A stretch of 64,000 nucleotides of DNA from Morganella sibonii (lineage in GTDB: Bacteria; Pseudomonadota; Gammaproteobacteria; Enterobacterales; Enterobacteriaceae), in the NCBI RefSeq assembly GCF_040560245.1, contig NZ_JAKMWP010000013.1; one strand, 5' to 3'. This document shows positions 27,062 to 36,467 of the stretch, piece by piece (within the stretch, counting starts at the first letter, position 1; the number at the start of each line of letters is the position of its first letter). The notes under the pieces were generated by a model. It did not search any database. It was not told the origin of the DNA and saw nothing but the letters and a program-made list of their open reading frames with translations. Made by a program: the position numbers and the translations under genes.

Positions 27062-27637
27062 ATGGCAGTTTCTCTTACAAAAGGTGGTAACGTCTCCCTG
27101 ACCAAAGAAGCCCCGTCAATGAGCGTGGCAATGGTTGGTCTGGGCTGGGATGCGCGTGTGACTGACGGTCAGGATTTTGACCTCGACGCATCGGTATTTA
27201 TGGTCGGTGATGACGGAAAAGTATTATCCGATGGTCATTTCATCTTCTTTAATAACAAAACCAGCCCGTGCGGCGCGGTGGAGCACCAGGGCGATAACCG
27301 TACCGGTGAAGGCGACGGCGATGATGAGCAGGTGAAAATCAGCCTGAATACTCTCCCGGCAGAGGTGAAAAAACTGGTCTTCTCCGTGACGATTTATGAT
27401 GCGGAAGGGCGTAAACAGAACTTCGGTATGGTCAGCAACAGTTTCATCCGTATCTGCAATAATGATAACGGTACTGAAATTGCCCGCTTTGATCTGTCTG
27501 AAGATGCATCAACAGAAACCGCGATGGTCTTCGGTGAATTATACCGCCACGGCGCAGAGTGGAAATTCAAAGCCGTCGGCCAGGGCTTTGCCGGTGGTCT
27601 GGCGGCATTAGCATCACAGCACGGTGTTAATATTTAA
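27062..27637 (+). CDS. terE: Tellurium resistance protein TerE (TerD paralogue)
   Basis: 191 residues, very similar to the upstream TerD. It shares VSLTKGGNVSLTKEAPSM, VGLGWDARVTDGQDFDLDA, EHQGDNRTGEGDGDDEQ and AEWKFKAVGQGFAGGL. Calcium-binding TerD fold. AGGAG upstream. Last gene of the operon, convergent with ggt across a strong terminator. Confidence 0.95.
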   Translation: MAVSLTKGGNVSLTKEAPSMSVAMVGLGWDARVTDGQDFDLDASVFMVGDDGKVLSDGHFIFFNNKTSPCGAVEHQGDNRTGEGDGDDEQVKISLNTLPAEVKKLVFSVTIYDAEGRKQNFGMVSNSFIRICNNDNGTEIARFDLSEDASTETAMVFGELYRHGAEWKFKAVGQGFAGGLAALASQHGVNI

Positions 27638-27666
27638 TTATTAATATCAGCTGGCTGCCGTAAAAA

Positions 27667-27693
27667 ATGCCCTGTCCGTTACGGACAGGGCAT
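27667..27693. terminator. Bidirectional terminator between terE and ggt
   Basis: Perfect 12-bp stem atgccctgtccg / cggacagggcat with a 3-nt loop between two convergent genes. A-run on the left serves the ggt direction. Confidence 0.85.
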
Positions 27694-27720
27694 ACTGCGT
27701 TTACAGATCCGGCCGGGAGA

Positions 27721-29484
27721 TTATTCGACTCCTGCTGCCTCCCCGGCCGGACGGCGCACATCATTGGCACCGTATAAATAACCTTCCCGCACCTTGCCGG
27801 ATACGGCGGAATCATTGCCGGAAGAGTCTGCACTGACCCCGGCGGCACCCGGTAATCCCACCATGATCAGCTCAGCAGCCCCCCACGGTGTTTGCTCAAC
27901 CATTTTATAACCCATTTTATCCAGCAGATTCAGTGAGTCTTCTGATACACCGCGCTGCTCGTAATACACCTCATCCGGCAGCCACTGATGATGAATACGC
28001 GGTGCATTTACCGCCTCCTGCGGCGCCATACCGTGATCGATAATATTCAGCGCCGTTTGTAAGGTAATGGAGATAATCCGTGAACCGCCCGGTGAACCGA
28101 GTACCAGGAATATGTCGCCGTCTTTGGTGACAATGGTCGGGCTCATCGATGAGAGCGGGCGCTTGCCCGGGGCAATCGCGTTACGCTCACCCTGAACCAG
28201 GCCGTACATATTCTTCTCGCCGATTTTTGTGGTGAAATCATCCATTTCATCATTGAGGAAGAAGCCTGTACCCGGCGGGATCACTACCGCACCGAAACGG
28301 CCATTGATGGTATAGGTGGTGGAAACTGCGTTACCTTTGTTATCCACCACGGAATAGTGTGTGGTTTCCGGCTTTTCATGCGGGCCGGTACCCGGCTGCA
28401 CCTGAGCGGAAGGCGTGGCTTTGCCCGGAATGATTTCTTTGCGCAGCTCTTCCGCATAGGCTTTACTGGTCAGTTTTTCGGTCGGATTGTTCACAAACGC
28501 CGGGTCGCCGAGGAAGGTATTACGATCCATATAAGAGTGGCGCATTGCCTCAGTCAGCGTATGGATATAGTCCGCCGAGTTAAAGCCCATCGCTTTCAGA
28601 TCATAACCTTCCAGAATATTCAGCGTCTGGCAGATGGTAACACCGCCGGAGCTCGGCGGCGGGGCGGAAATAAATTCATACCCGCGATAAGTACAGGTCA
28701 CCGGTGCGACCTCTGCAATCGTGTAATCCGCAAAATCTTTGGCTGTCAGCTTACCACCCCCGGCCTGAGATGCTTTTTCCACTAACTGCGGAATTTCACC
28801 CTCGTAAAAGGCGGACGGACCCTCTTTGGCGATACGCTCCAGGGTATTGGCAAGATCGGTCTGAATCAGGCGGTCGCCCGGCTGAAATGCAGAGCCGTCG
28901 GGTTTAAGGAAAATCCGGGCTGCTTCCGGGTCCTGCTTAAAGCGGGCTGTGGTGGTATCCATCACATCAGTATCTGCGCGGGTCAGGATAAAGCCGTCGC
29001 GGGCCAGCTTAATCGCCGGCGCCATCACCTGCTCCCGTTTCATGGTACCGTATTTCTCCAGGGCGTAATCCAGCCCTTTAACGGTTCCGGGAACCCCGGC
29101 GGCAAGGTAGCCGTACAGGCTGGCATCTTTGATCAGATTCCCGTCTTTATCGAGATACATATCCGCAGAGGCTGAAGCCGGGGCAGTTTCACGGAAATTA
29201 ATGAAAATATTTTTACCGTCAGCCAGATGCAGTGTCATAAAACCGCCGCCGCCGATATTACCGCAGCAGGGATTCACCACCGCCTGGGCATAACCGACAG
29301 CGACTGCCGCATCCACCGCGTTACCGCCGGCTTTCAGGATATCAGCACCGGCCTGTGATGCCAGATGCTGGGAAGAGACCACCATCCCGTTACGGGCCTC
29401 AACGGCAGGTTCGGAAGCGGCATATAATTGCGGGGAAAGCAGCAGAGAGAGCAAAAGAACAGGTGTTCGCCATGGGGTTATCAT
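27721..29484 (-). CDS. ggt: Periplasmic gamma-glutamyltranspeptidase
   Basis: 587 residues with a Sec signal peptide (residues 1-22, LLLSLLLSPQLYA). Ntn-hydrolase that self-cleaves before a catalytic threonine: ETTHYSVVD around residues 373-380 marks the start of the small subunit. GSPGGSRIISI and NPCCGNIGGGGFM belong to the substrate pocket. It hydrolyses glutathione and other gamma-glutamyl compounds or transfers the gamma-glutamyl group. Monocistronic, next to the peptide transporter dtpB, which could import the released dipeptides (inference). Confidence 0.96.
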   Translation of the reverse strand: MITPWRTPVLLLSLLLSPQLYAASEPAVEARNGMVVSSQHLASQAGADILKAGGNAVDAAVAVGYAQAVVNPCCGNIGGGGFMTLHLADGKNIFINFRETAPASASADMYLDKDGNLIKDASLYGYLAAGVPGTVKGLDYALEKYGTMKREQVMAPAIKLARDGFILTRADTDVMDTTTARFKQDPEAARIFLKPDGSAFQPGDRLIQTDLANTLERIAKEGPSAFYEGEIPQLVEKASQAGGGKLTAKDFADYTIAEVAPVTCTYRGYEFISAPPPSSGGVTICQTLNILEGYDLKAMGFNSADYIHTLTEAMRHSYMDRNTFLGDPAFVNNPTEKLTSKAYAEELRKEIIPGKATPSAQVQPGTGPHEKPETTHYSVVDNKGNAVSTTYTINGRFGAVVIPPGTGFFLNDEMDDFTTKIGEKNMYGLVQGERNAIAPGKRPLSSMSPTIVTKDGDIFLVLGSPGGSRIISITLQTALNIIDHGMAPQEAVNAPRIHHQWLPDEVYYEQRGVSEDSLNLLDKMGYKMVEQTPWGAAELIMVGLPGAAGVSADSSGNDSAVSGKVREGYLYGANDVRRPAGEAAGVE

Positions 29485-29698
29485 TATTATCTCCGTCGGT
29501 TTTGCAGGTATTTTTATGATGAATTGATTTATTATTTGTTAATTAATGGTTAATTAACGTATAGCAGGGATACAAATATTTGAGAAATGATGTGCGGAAA
29601 AATGTGAAACCGGACGAAAAAGCAGGACGGGAAAATAATAAAAAACCCGGATAGCCCGGGTCCTGAAGAACAGCTTGTCATTACGCAAACGTGACGGT

Positions 29699-29726
29699 AA
29701 CCGGTGCTGTTTGCACAGCACCGGTT
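29699..29726 (-). terminator. Terminator downstream of dtpB
   Basis: Perfect 12-bp stem aaccggtgctgt / acagcaccggtt with a 4-nt loop, 7 bp beyond the dtpB stop on the minus strand. The T-run is weak. A second shorter repeat (cccgg...cccggg) lies at 29645-29661. Confidence 0.7.
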
Positions 29727-29733
29727 AACACAA

Positions 29734-31203
29734 TCAGGCTGTTTTTTCTTCTTTCATGATTTTATTCAGTTTCGGTACAATCGCCCACATAATCAGGCCG
29801 GCAACGGCTGTTGCGATACCGATTTTACCGAATACATCGGTATAAATACTGAGTGTCTGAAGCGGGTCAGTCACGCCTTCAGGCGGTGCTGTAAAGGTTG
29901 CCACATAACCGCCCAGCAGTGTTGCCATTGCCTGGGTCAGGAACCACATCCCGAGAATAAAGCCCATCAGGTGCTGCGGAACGAACGCAGCAACCATCGC
30001 CAGACCCAGCGCACTGATCATCAGCTCACCGACTGCCTGGAAGAAATAAACCAGCACGATAAACCACGGTGATGTCAGACCGGTCGCATCCGCAAACCAC
30101 ATACCGGATGCGGCGGCAGTCAGAAAACCTGCGGAGCAGCAGAACATACCGATGGTGAATTTACCCGGCATTGAGAAGTCTTTGCCGCGCGCACCCATTT
30201 TACTGTAGAAATAAGCCAGAACCGGGCTCAGTACGATAATCCAGAACGGGTTCAGCGCCTGGAAACTGACCGGATGCACATCAATACCCATAATGGTGTG
30301 ATGTACGTTATAGATAGCGAAGAAGTTCAGTGAGGTCGGCATCTGTGCGTACAGCACGTAGAAGATAACGGCTTCCAGCATCAGAACAAACGCCACATAC
30401 ATCTTGTTCCGCTCAACACCTTTCAGTTTGAACGCTTCGCGGAAGAAGAAAAAGATAACCACGGCGGTAACGGCGAGTAACACATAGTTGGCAACGATAA
30501 CGTTATGCAGTAACCATGCGCACAGGAAGACGGTTGCCACACTACCGGCGATAACCACCAGCAGGCTGCCGAATTTCATTGGTTTGTGATCCGGCTCGGA
30601 ACCGATATTGCTCACCATTTTCTGGCAGAACAGGAAGACAGCCAGGGCGATCAGCAGGCCGATACCACAGATATTATAGGTGACGGTATAGCTGTATTTG
30701 TCCGCGATAACCGGTGCCAGTGACAGGGAAATCAGGGAGCCGATATTGATCGACATATAGAACAGGGTGAATGCCCCGTCCAGACGCGGGTCTTTCGGTG
30801 CATAGCATTTTGACAGCAGGCTGGCCGGGTTAGCTTTGAATAAGCCGTTACCGACAGCAATGGTACCCAGTGCGTAGAAAATCAGATCCGGGTGCATGAT
30901 AGACAGGCCGGTCATAAAATAACCGACAGCCATCACGATGGCCCCTAAGATGATGGTCCGCTTGGTCCCGAGGACATGGTCACCGACGTAACCACCGATA
31001 GAGATCAGACCGTATACCAGCGCGGCGAATGCCCCGAAGGTGATAAATGCCTGCTCCTGACTGAATCCCAGTTTCTGAACGAAGTAGACGGCCAGGATGC
31101 CTTGCACACCGTAATAGCCGAAGCGTTCCCACAGCTCCACGATAAAAATCATGAAGAATGGCTTAGGTTGGTTAAACAATCCAACCTGCGCGGGTTTACT
31201 CAT
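29734..31203 (-). CDS. dtpB: Proton-dependent di/tripeptide permease DtpB
   Basis: 489 residues, the same length as E. coli DtpB. POT/PTR family, 14 membrane helices, importing di- and tripeptides with protons. Family motifs: VELWERFGYYGVQGILAVYF (helix 1, ExxER), GGYVGDHVLGTKRTI, and GLFKANPASLLSKCY. These segments agree better with DtpB than DtpA. No clear operon partner. Confidence 0.93.
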   Translation of the reverse strand: MSKPAQVGLFNQPKPFFMIFIVELWERFGYYGVQGILAVYFVQKLGFSQEQAFITFGAFAALVYGLISIGGYVGDHVLGTKRTIILGAIVMAVGYFMTGLSIMHPDLIFYALGTIAVGNGLFKANPASLLSKCYAPKDPRLDGAFTLFYMSINIGSLISLSLAPVIADKYSYTVTYNICGIGLLIALAVFLFCQKMVSNIGSEPDHKPMKFGSLLVVIAGSVATVFLCAWLLHNVIVANYVLLAVTAVVIFFFFREAFKLKGVERNKMYVAFVLMLEAVIFYVLYAQMPTSLNFFAIYNVHHTIMGIDVHPVSFQALNPFWIIVLSPVLAYFYSKMGARGKDFSMPGKFTIGMFCCSAGFLTAAASGMWFADATGLTSPWFIVLVYFFQAVGELMISALGLAMVAAFVPQHLMGFILGMWFLTQAMATLLGGYVATFTAPPEGVTDPLQTLSIYTDVFGKIGIATAVAGLIMWAIVPKLNKIMKEEKTA

Positions 31204-31601
31204 GGTTTAATGCCTCTTATTAATAATTATTCATCACGCAAAAGCCTTCCCGGCATCGCGGAGGCAAAGCTAAAAGATAAACTCTTGCGTAAGGTTGAGT
31301 GTTTGCGTATTTGTCAGGGTATTTGCCAAAGGGCTCAGACTAATATATTGCCTGCTGAGCATCTCAAAGACAGATCACACTTACTGCAATAATTAATATC
31401 ATAAAATTCATTAGATTGACATCAATAATTACTCTGCAATGGTTTTGTTGATGGCGTATTGAGCAGATTGATGGTTATTTATTCTGCTGTCCGGCGCGGG
31501 GCGGAATTAAATATGACAATTTGTAACAGTTATTTTTCTGATGAATAATGATTCGTTAACACATGATGTGTTAACGAATTCTGTAATGATAAAAAAGGGG
31601 A
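31204..31601. other. Intergenic region between dtpB and hpaC
   Basis: About 400 bp with no credible gene. The left part must hold the dtpB promoter. The right part carries a long perfect palindrome (31551-31579) listed separately. Confidence 0.6.
31551..31579. repeat. 29-bp perfect palindrome downstream of hpaC
   Basis: 14-base arms attcgttaacacat and atgtgttaacgaat around a single G. It lies 23 bp beyond the hpaC stop. As RNA it would fold into an AU-rich hairpin; as DNA it has the dyad symmetry of an operator for a dimeric regulator. Terminator or operator cannot be decided from the sequence. Confidence 0.7.
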
Positions 31602-32126
31602 TCAGGCAACGGCAGCAGCGGGGATATCACCGGTTTCGACAGTACGGAAATCCCGGCGGAAATAAATCAGACCGTGTCCTTCATCGCGGACACCGATATT
31701 GCGGATCTCAGCCATAAAGATATTATGCGTGCCGATTTCCTGAACCTGAGTCACCACACCCTCCAGACAGGCGAGAGAACCGTGAAGACAAGGTTGCCCC
31801 AGTTCTCCGGATTGCCAGTGATCACCGGCAAAACGCGCATCCATACTCAGGCCGGTCATCCCGGCAAAATCACAGGCCAGTGCCTGATGTTCATGGGTGA
31901 GCACATTGACACACAGCCGCCCGTTGGCTCTGAACACCTCACTGAGCGCACTGCTGCGGTTGATGCACACCAGCAGTGTCGGCGGGGTATCGGTGACAGA
32001 GCAGACTGCGGTGGCGGTCAGCCCGCCGCGTCCGGCGTCGCCGTCGGTGGTGACAATATTGACGGCAGCGGAGAGTGTCGCCATTGCGTCGCGGAATAAC
32101 AGACGCTGTGAATTATCCAAAGACAT
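31602..32126 (-). CDS. hpaC: 4-hydroxyphenylacetate 3-monooxygenase, flavin reductase component
   Basis: 174 residues from the ATG at 32126 (GGGAG five bases upstream; an 11-codon longer frame is rejected). Flavin reductase family: LLFRDAMATLSAAVNIVTT, TATAVCSVTDTPPTLLVCIN, GRLCVNVL and EGHGLIYFRRDF closely follow E. coli HpaC. It supplies FADH2 or FMNH2 to the oxygenase HpaB. No hpaB is next to it, nor elsewhere in the window. Downstream of gabD on the same strand, 147 bp apart. Confidence 0.88.
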   Translation of the reverse strand: MSLDNSQRLLFRDAMATLSAAVNIVTTDGDAGRGGLTATAVCSVTDTPPTLLVCINRSSALSEVFRANGRLCVNVLTHEHQALACDFAGMTGLSMDARFAGDHWQSGELGQPCLHGSLACLEGVVTQVQEIGTHNIFMAEIRNIGVRDEGHGLIYFRRDFRTVETGDIPAAAVA

Positions 32127-32273
32127 ACCAACTCCCGGTGGGATAAAAATGTGACGCAATTGTTGCTTATTTGCGAATGATACGCAGTCTAATGATAGCC
32201 GGGGAAAAATACAAGGGAGAGTCAGAAAATGCGGCCGCCGGAAGAGGCAGCCGCATGGGGTGGTCAGCGGAGA

Positions 32274-33746
32274 TTAACGGATACCGCCGAAGCAGAGATA
32301 TTTGATTTCCAGATAGTCATCAATACCGTGACGGGAGCCCTCACGGCCGAGGCCGGATTGCTTGATACCGCCGAACGGCGCCACTTCCGTGGAAATAATC
32401 CCTTCATTAATACCGACCATTCCGGCTTCCAGCGCTTCCGCCACACGGTAGACCCGGCCGATATCGCGGGAATAGAAATAAGCAGCCAGACCGAACTCAC
32501 TGTTGTTTGCCGCACCGATGGCTTCTTCCTCATCGCGGAAACGCACCAGCGGTGCCAGCGGGCCGAACGTTTCCTCGCGGGTGACCAGCATGTCCGATGT
32601 GACACCGGTCAGTACAGTCGGCTCAAAAAATAATCCGCCCTGTGCTGCTGGTTTACCGCCGCTGAGAACCGTTGCGCCTTTGCTGACCGCATCTGCGATA
32701 TGCTCACTGACTTTGCGGATTGCCGCTTCATTAATCAGCGGGCCCTGCTGTGCGTTTTCATCCGTGTAAGGTGCGACATGCAGCGCGCTGACCGCCTCTG
32801 CCAGTTTGGCGGCAAAAGCGTCATACACACCATCCTGCACATAGAGGCGGTTGGCACAGACACAGGTTTGCCCGCTGTTACGGAATTTGGCGGCCATGGC
32901 ACCGGCAACCGCGGCATCAAGATCGGCATCATCAAACACAATAAACGGCGCATTACCGCCCAGTTCGAGAGAGAGTTTTTTCACCGTCTCCGCACTCTGT
33001 GCCATCAGCAGCTTGCCGACGCGGGTGGAGCCGGTAAAGGAGATTTTGCGCACGACCGGGCTGGTGGTCAGTTCGCCGCCGATAGCTGCCGCATCAAGGC
33101 CGGTGACAACATTAAACACCCCGGCCGGAATACCGGCCTGCTCAGCAAGTGCAGCCAGTGCCAGGGCGGAAAGCGGGGTTTCCGCTGCCGGTTTCAGCAC
33201 CATGGTACAACCTGCTGCCAGCGCCGGGGCGGCTTTGCGGGTGATCATCGCATTCGGGAAATTCCACGGTGTGATAGCACCGACCACCCCGATCGGCTGG
33301 CGGATAGTGGCGATCCGCTGTCCGCTCTGTGTCGCCGGAATGGTTTCGCCGTACACGCGCTTGCCTTCTTCGGCAAACCATTCGATAAAGCTTGCGCCGT
33401 AGGCGATTTCCCCGCGTGATTCCGCCAGCGGTTTGCCCTGTTCCAGGCTCAGGAGCTGTGCCAGTTCCTCCTGATTCTCCATGACAAGATCAAACCAGCG
33501 GCGCAGAATCTGCGCACGGGCTTTGGCTGTCAGCGCGCGCCAGCCCGGCAGGGCATTTTCTGCCGCCGCAATGGCAAGCCGGGTTTCGTGTGCGCCGAGG
33601 TCGCTGACGCGGGTAATCAGCCCGCCGGTGGCCGGGTTGGTCACATCAAACGTGGCCTTATCCTGTGCGTCGGTCCACTGACCATTGATATAGCCGCCGG
33701 TGCGCAGCAGGGAAAAGGAAGGATCGGTTAACGATGAGGTGAACAT
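32274..33746 (-). CDS. gabD: NAD(P)-dependent succinate-semialdehyde dehydrogenase
   Basis: 490 residues. Aldehyde dehydrogenase with the NAD(P) segment ITPWNFPNAMITRK, the general-base glutamate in SLELGGNAP and the nucleophilic cysteine in GQTCVCANRLYVQ. Matches GabD end to end (APFGGIKQSGLGREGS). It oxidises succinic semialdehyde to succinate. The gene diverges from hpaR and sits next to hpaC; succinic semialdehyde is the end product of the homoprotocatechuate branch of HPA catabolism, so its place here may be functional, not just GABA metabolism (inference). GGAG precedes the ATG. Confidence 0.93.
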   Translation of the reverse strand: MFTSSLTDPSFSLLRTGGYINGQWTDAQDKATFDVTNPATGGLITRVSDLGAHETRLAIAAAENALPGWRALTAKARAQILRRWFDLVMENQEELAQLLSLEQGKPLAESRGEIAYGASFIEWFAEEGKRVYGETIPATQSGQRIATIRQPIGVVGAITPWNFPNAMITRKAAPALAAGCTMVLKPAAETPLSALALAALAEQAGIPAGVFNVVTGLDAAAIGGELTTSPVVRKISFTGSTRVGKLLMAQSAETVKKLSLELGGNAPFIVFDDADLDAAVAGAMAAKFRNSGQTCVCANRLYVQDGVYDAFAAKLAEAVSALHVAPYTDENAQQGPLINEAAIRKVSEHIADAVSKGATVLSGGKPAAQGGLFFEPTVLTGVTSDMLVTREETFGPLAPLVRFRDEEEAIGAANNSEFGLAAYFYSRDIGRVYRVAEALEAGMVGINEGIISTEVAPFGGIKQSGLGREGSRHGIDDYLEIKYLCFGGIR

Positions 33747-33952
33747 AGAGAGCTCCGTTGCGTTTTCTCAAAAAAGTGATGAGGGCACTGAGATATCAGC
33801 AGAAGACCATTGATTTATTGTTAATATAGCGTTAATAAAAGGAGAGTCCTTTGGGTCTTTATGGCTGATATACTTTTTATTCTAACAGAGGATATCTGAT
33901 TGCGCATTTTCCCGATAAAATTGCGCCTTTTTTTGATAACGTCGATGTTTAT

Positions 33953-33966
33953 GATGTGAGCACATC
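33953..33966. promoter_or_regulatory. Putative operator upstream of hpaR
   Basis: Palindrome gatgtg-ag-cacatc ends 18 bp before the hpaR ATG in the gabD/hpaR divergent region. MarR-family repressors bind such dyads and autoregulate; assignment is inferred. Confidence 0.4.
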
Positions 33967-33984
33967 GCGGAGAAATTACCCATT

Positions 33985-34422
33985 ATGCATGAATCATTAC
34001 TTATCGCCCTTTTGCAGGCACGTGAAGTGGTCCTCGGCTACTTTCGCCCGACACTGAAAGCACACCAGCTGACAGAGCAGCAGTGGCGGATTATCCGCAT
34101 ACTGGCTAAGAGCCCGTCACTCGATTTTCATCTCCTGGCACAGAAAAGCTGTATTCTGCGCCCCAGCCTGACCGGTATTCTGACACGGATGGAAAAAGCG
34201 GGGATTATTCACCGGCTCAAGCCCCTCAGTGACCAGCGCAAACTCTATCTCTCCCTGACTGACGAGGGTACGGCGCTGTATCACCGTGTTCAGGCGGAAG
34301 TGGAGACCGGCTATCAGGCGCTGGAGTTACAGTTCACGCCGGAGAAAGTACGCCAGCTCTATGCGCTGCTGGATGACCTGGTTGCGCTGCCGCAGCGTGA
34401 CGGCGAAGAAGAAAAAGAATAA
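33985..34422 (+). CDS. hpaR: MarR-family regulator HpaR
   Basis: 145 residues. The MarR winged helix is visible in LTEQQWRIIRILAKSPSLDF, RPSLTGILTRMEKAGII and DQRKLYLSLTDEG. Strong agreement with E. coli HpaR (start MHxSLxIALLQARE, LRPSLTGILTRME), repressor of the 4-hydroxyphenylacetate meta-cleavage operon. The structural operon hpaGEDFHI is not present, only gabD and hpaC nearby. Convergent with betT across a strong hairpin. Confidence 0.9.
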   Translation: MHESLLIALLQAREVVLGYFRPTLKAHQLTEQQWRIIRILAKSPSLDFHLLAQKSCILRPSLTGILTRMEKAGIIHRLKPLSDQRKLYLSLTDEGTALYHRVQAEVETGYQALELQFTPEKVRQLYALLDDLVALPQRDGEEEKE

Positions 34423-34425
34423 AAA

Positions 34426-34453
34426 AACGCGCCGCTCAGATGAGCGGCGCGTT
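34426..34453. terminator. Bidirectional terminator between hpaR and betT
   Basis: Perfect 13-bp stem aacgcgccgctca / tgagcggcgcgtt with a 2-nt loop, A-run on the left and TT on the right, between convergent genes. Confidence 0.9.
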
Positions 34454-34466
34454 TTCAGTGACAGAT

Positions 34467-36467
34467 TTATTTCTTGCCGAGCAGATGCAGGAAGTGAATA
34501 TGTTTTTCATACTGGTCAAGGATGTCATGAATGATCTGCTCCTTGTTCCAGCCCATGATGTCATAATCCTGTCCGCCCTCTTTCAGATGAATTTCAGCGC
34601 GGTAATAGCGGTGCTCCTCATCTTTTTCCTCATCCGTCATACCGGACAGCGCAAAAGAAGGCTGATTGTAATAGCGCAGGCGGGTTTCATAGATAAAGTT
34701 CATATCATCGCCCAGATCGACCTCAAAGCTGATCCGGTCATCACGGCTGCGGTCGATATGGCTCGGGGTGCTCTGTTTTTCCAGCTCCTGCGACACCATC
34801 TCCATCGCCTCTGATACCACTTCATCAATAAAGCGCTTAACCAGCGAACGTTTCGGGAAATAGCCGATATTACGCAGGCGGCGCTGCCACGGGATCGGAT
34901 TGCGGCTTGCGGTCGGTGCAATCGTCGCCAGCTGCTGGCTGTCGCGTTTATGCACATCAATCCGCAGTGCTTTAATCAGTCCGTAAATTGAGAATAACAG
35001 TACGACGGCAAACGGCAGGGCACTGGCGATAGTCACGGTTTGCAGGGCAGATAATCCCCCCGCCAGCAGCAGAGTGATGGCTACCACGCCCATCAGTCCG
35101 GCCCAGAAAATCCGCTGCCAGACCGGTGTGTGTGTATCCCCGCCGGAGGCGAGGGTGTCCACCACCATCGCGCCGGAATCAGCGGAAGTGACGAAGAAGA
35201 CAATCACCATCAGCATGGCAAAGAATGAAAGCACGGTGGAGAACGGGAAATACTCAAGGAACTGGAACAGCGCCAGTGACACATCCTCTTTCACCACCGC
35301 GGCGAGGGCGGTGGCACCCTGATTTTTGATCAGATCAATAGCGGTGTTACCGAAGAATGTCATCCACAGCAGGGTAAAGCCCGCCGGGACAAATAACACA
35401 CCGAAAACAAACTCACGGATGGTGCGCCCGCGTGAAATCCGCGCAATAAACATCCCGACAAACGGCGACCACGACAGCCACCAGCCCCAGTAAAGCAGCG
35501 TCCAGCCGCCCAGCCAGTCATCGGATTTCGGCTCGTAGGCGAAAAGATTAAAGGTATTACTGACGATTTCAGACAGATAACCGCCTGTGTTCTCAACAAA
35601 GGATTTCAGCAGCAGCACGGTCGGGCCTAACACACCAACCATAATCAGCAGCAGAACCGCCAGACCGAGGTTCAGTTCTGACAGAAAACGGATGCCTTTA
35701 TCCAGACCGGACACCACTGACAATGTTGCCAGTGAGGTGATCACCACAATCAGCACCACCTGAACGGTTTCGGTCTGCGGCAGGCCGAACAGATGATTCA
35801 GCCCGGCATTCACCTGTAACACGCCGAAACCGAGGGAAGTCGCGACCCCGAAGACAGTACCGACCACAGCAAAAATATCCACCGCGTGACCGGCCGCACC
35901 GTAAATACGATCACCGATAATCGGGTAGAGCGCAGAGCGCAGTGTCAGCGGCAGGCCGTGGCGGTAGCTGAAAAACGCAAGGATCAGCGCCACAACCGCG
36001 TAAATAGCCCAGGCGTGTAACCCCCAGTGGAAGAAGGTCAGGCGCATGGCCTCTTTTGCCGCTTCAACCGTTTCCGGTGTGCCGACAGGCGGGGAAAGAT
36101 AGTGCATCACCGGTTCGGCGACACCAAAGAACATCAGCCCGATCCCCATACCGGCTGAGAAAAGCATGGCAAACCAGGAAATATAACTGTACGCCGGACG
36201 GGCGTGATCAGGGCCGAGTTTAATATCACCGAAACGGGACAGCCCCATAAAGGTGACGCTCAGTAAAATCAGGGCGACGGCGAGAATATAGAACCAGCTG
36301 GCATTTTTAAACAGGCTGGTCTGAAGGGCTTTAAGGTGTATATCCGCCGTCTGGGGAAACAGGGCGGCAAAGCCGACAATCAGGAGAATAACCAGGGCCG
36401 AAATATAAAAAACCGGCGGATTAATCTTCATTTTTTTTGCGGATTGTTCAGTGTCCTGATGACTCAT
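34467..36467 (-). CDS. betT: BCCT-family choline/glycine-betaine transporter (BetT-like)
   Basis: 666 residues. Twelve membrane helices of the betaine-choline-carnitine transporter family, with FSAGMGIGLMFFGVAEP, GLHAWAIYAVVAL and the substrate-site WTLLYWGWWLSWSPFVGMFIARIS region. A long cytosolic C-terminal domain (about 510-666; FEVDLGDDMNFIYETRL...DQYEKHIHFLHLL) is the BetT-type osmosensing extension. Imports choline, the precursor of glycine betaine. betIBA are not adjacent, so the substrate is less certain. AAGGA precedes the ATG. Confidence 0.87.
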   Translation of the reverse strand: MSHQDTEQSAKKMKINPPVFYISALVILLIVGFAALFPQTADIHLKALQTSLFKNASWFYILAVALILLSVTFMGLSRFGDIKLGPDHARPAYSYISWFAMLFSAGMGIGLMFFGVAEPVMHYLSPPVGTPETVEAAKEAMRLTFFHWGLHAWAIYAVVALILAFFSYRHGLPLTLRSALYPIIGDRIYGAAGHAVDIFAVVGTVFGVATSLGFGVLQVNAGLNHLFGLPQTETVQVVLIVVITSLATLSVVSGLDKGIRFLSELNLGLAVLLLIMVGVLGPTVLLLKSFVENTGGYLSEIVSNTFNLFAYEPKSDDWLGGWTLLYWGWWLSWSPFVGMFIARISRGRTIREFVFGVLFVPAGFTLLWMTFFGNTAIDLIKNQGATALAAVVKEDVSLALFQFLEYFPFSTVLSFFAMLMVIVFFVTSADSGAMVVDTLASGGDTHTPVWQRIFWAGLMGVVAITLLLAGGLSALQTVTIASALPFAVVLLFSIYGLIKALRIDVHKRDSQQLATIAPTASRNPIPWQRRLRNIGYFPKRSLVKRFIDEVVSEAMEMVSQELEKQSTPSHIDRSRDDRISFEVDLGDDMNFIYETRLRYYNQPSFALSGMTDEEKDEEHRYYRAEIHLKEGGQDYDIMGWNKEQIIHDILDQYEKHIHFLHLLGKK

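Noticed and set aside
32700..33419. 239-codon plus-strand frame and its overlapping 183-codon neighbour
   Set aside because: Antisense to gabD; composition and lack of motifs mark them as shadows.
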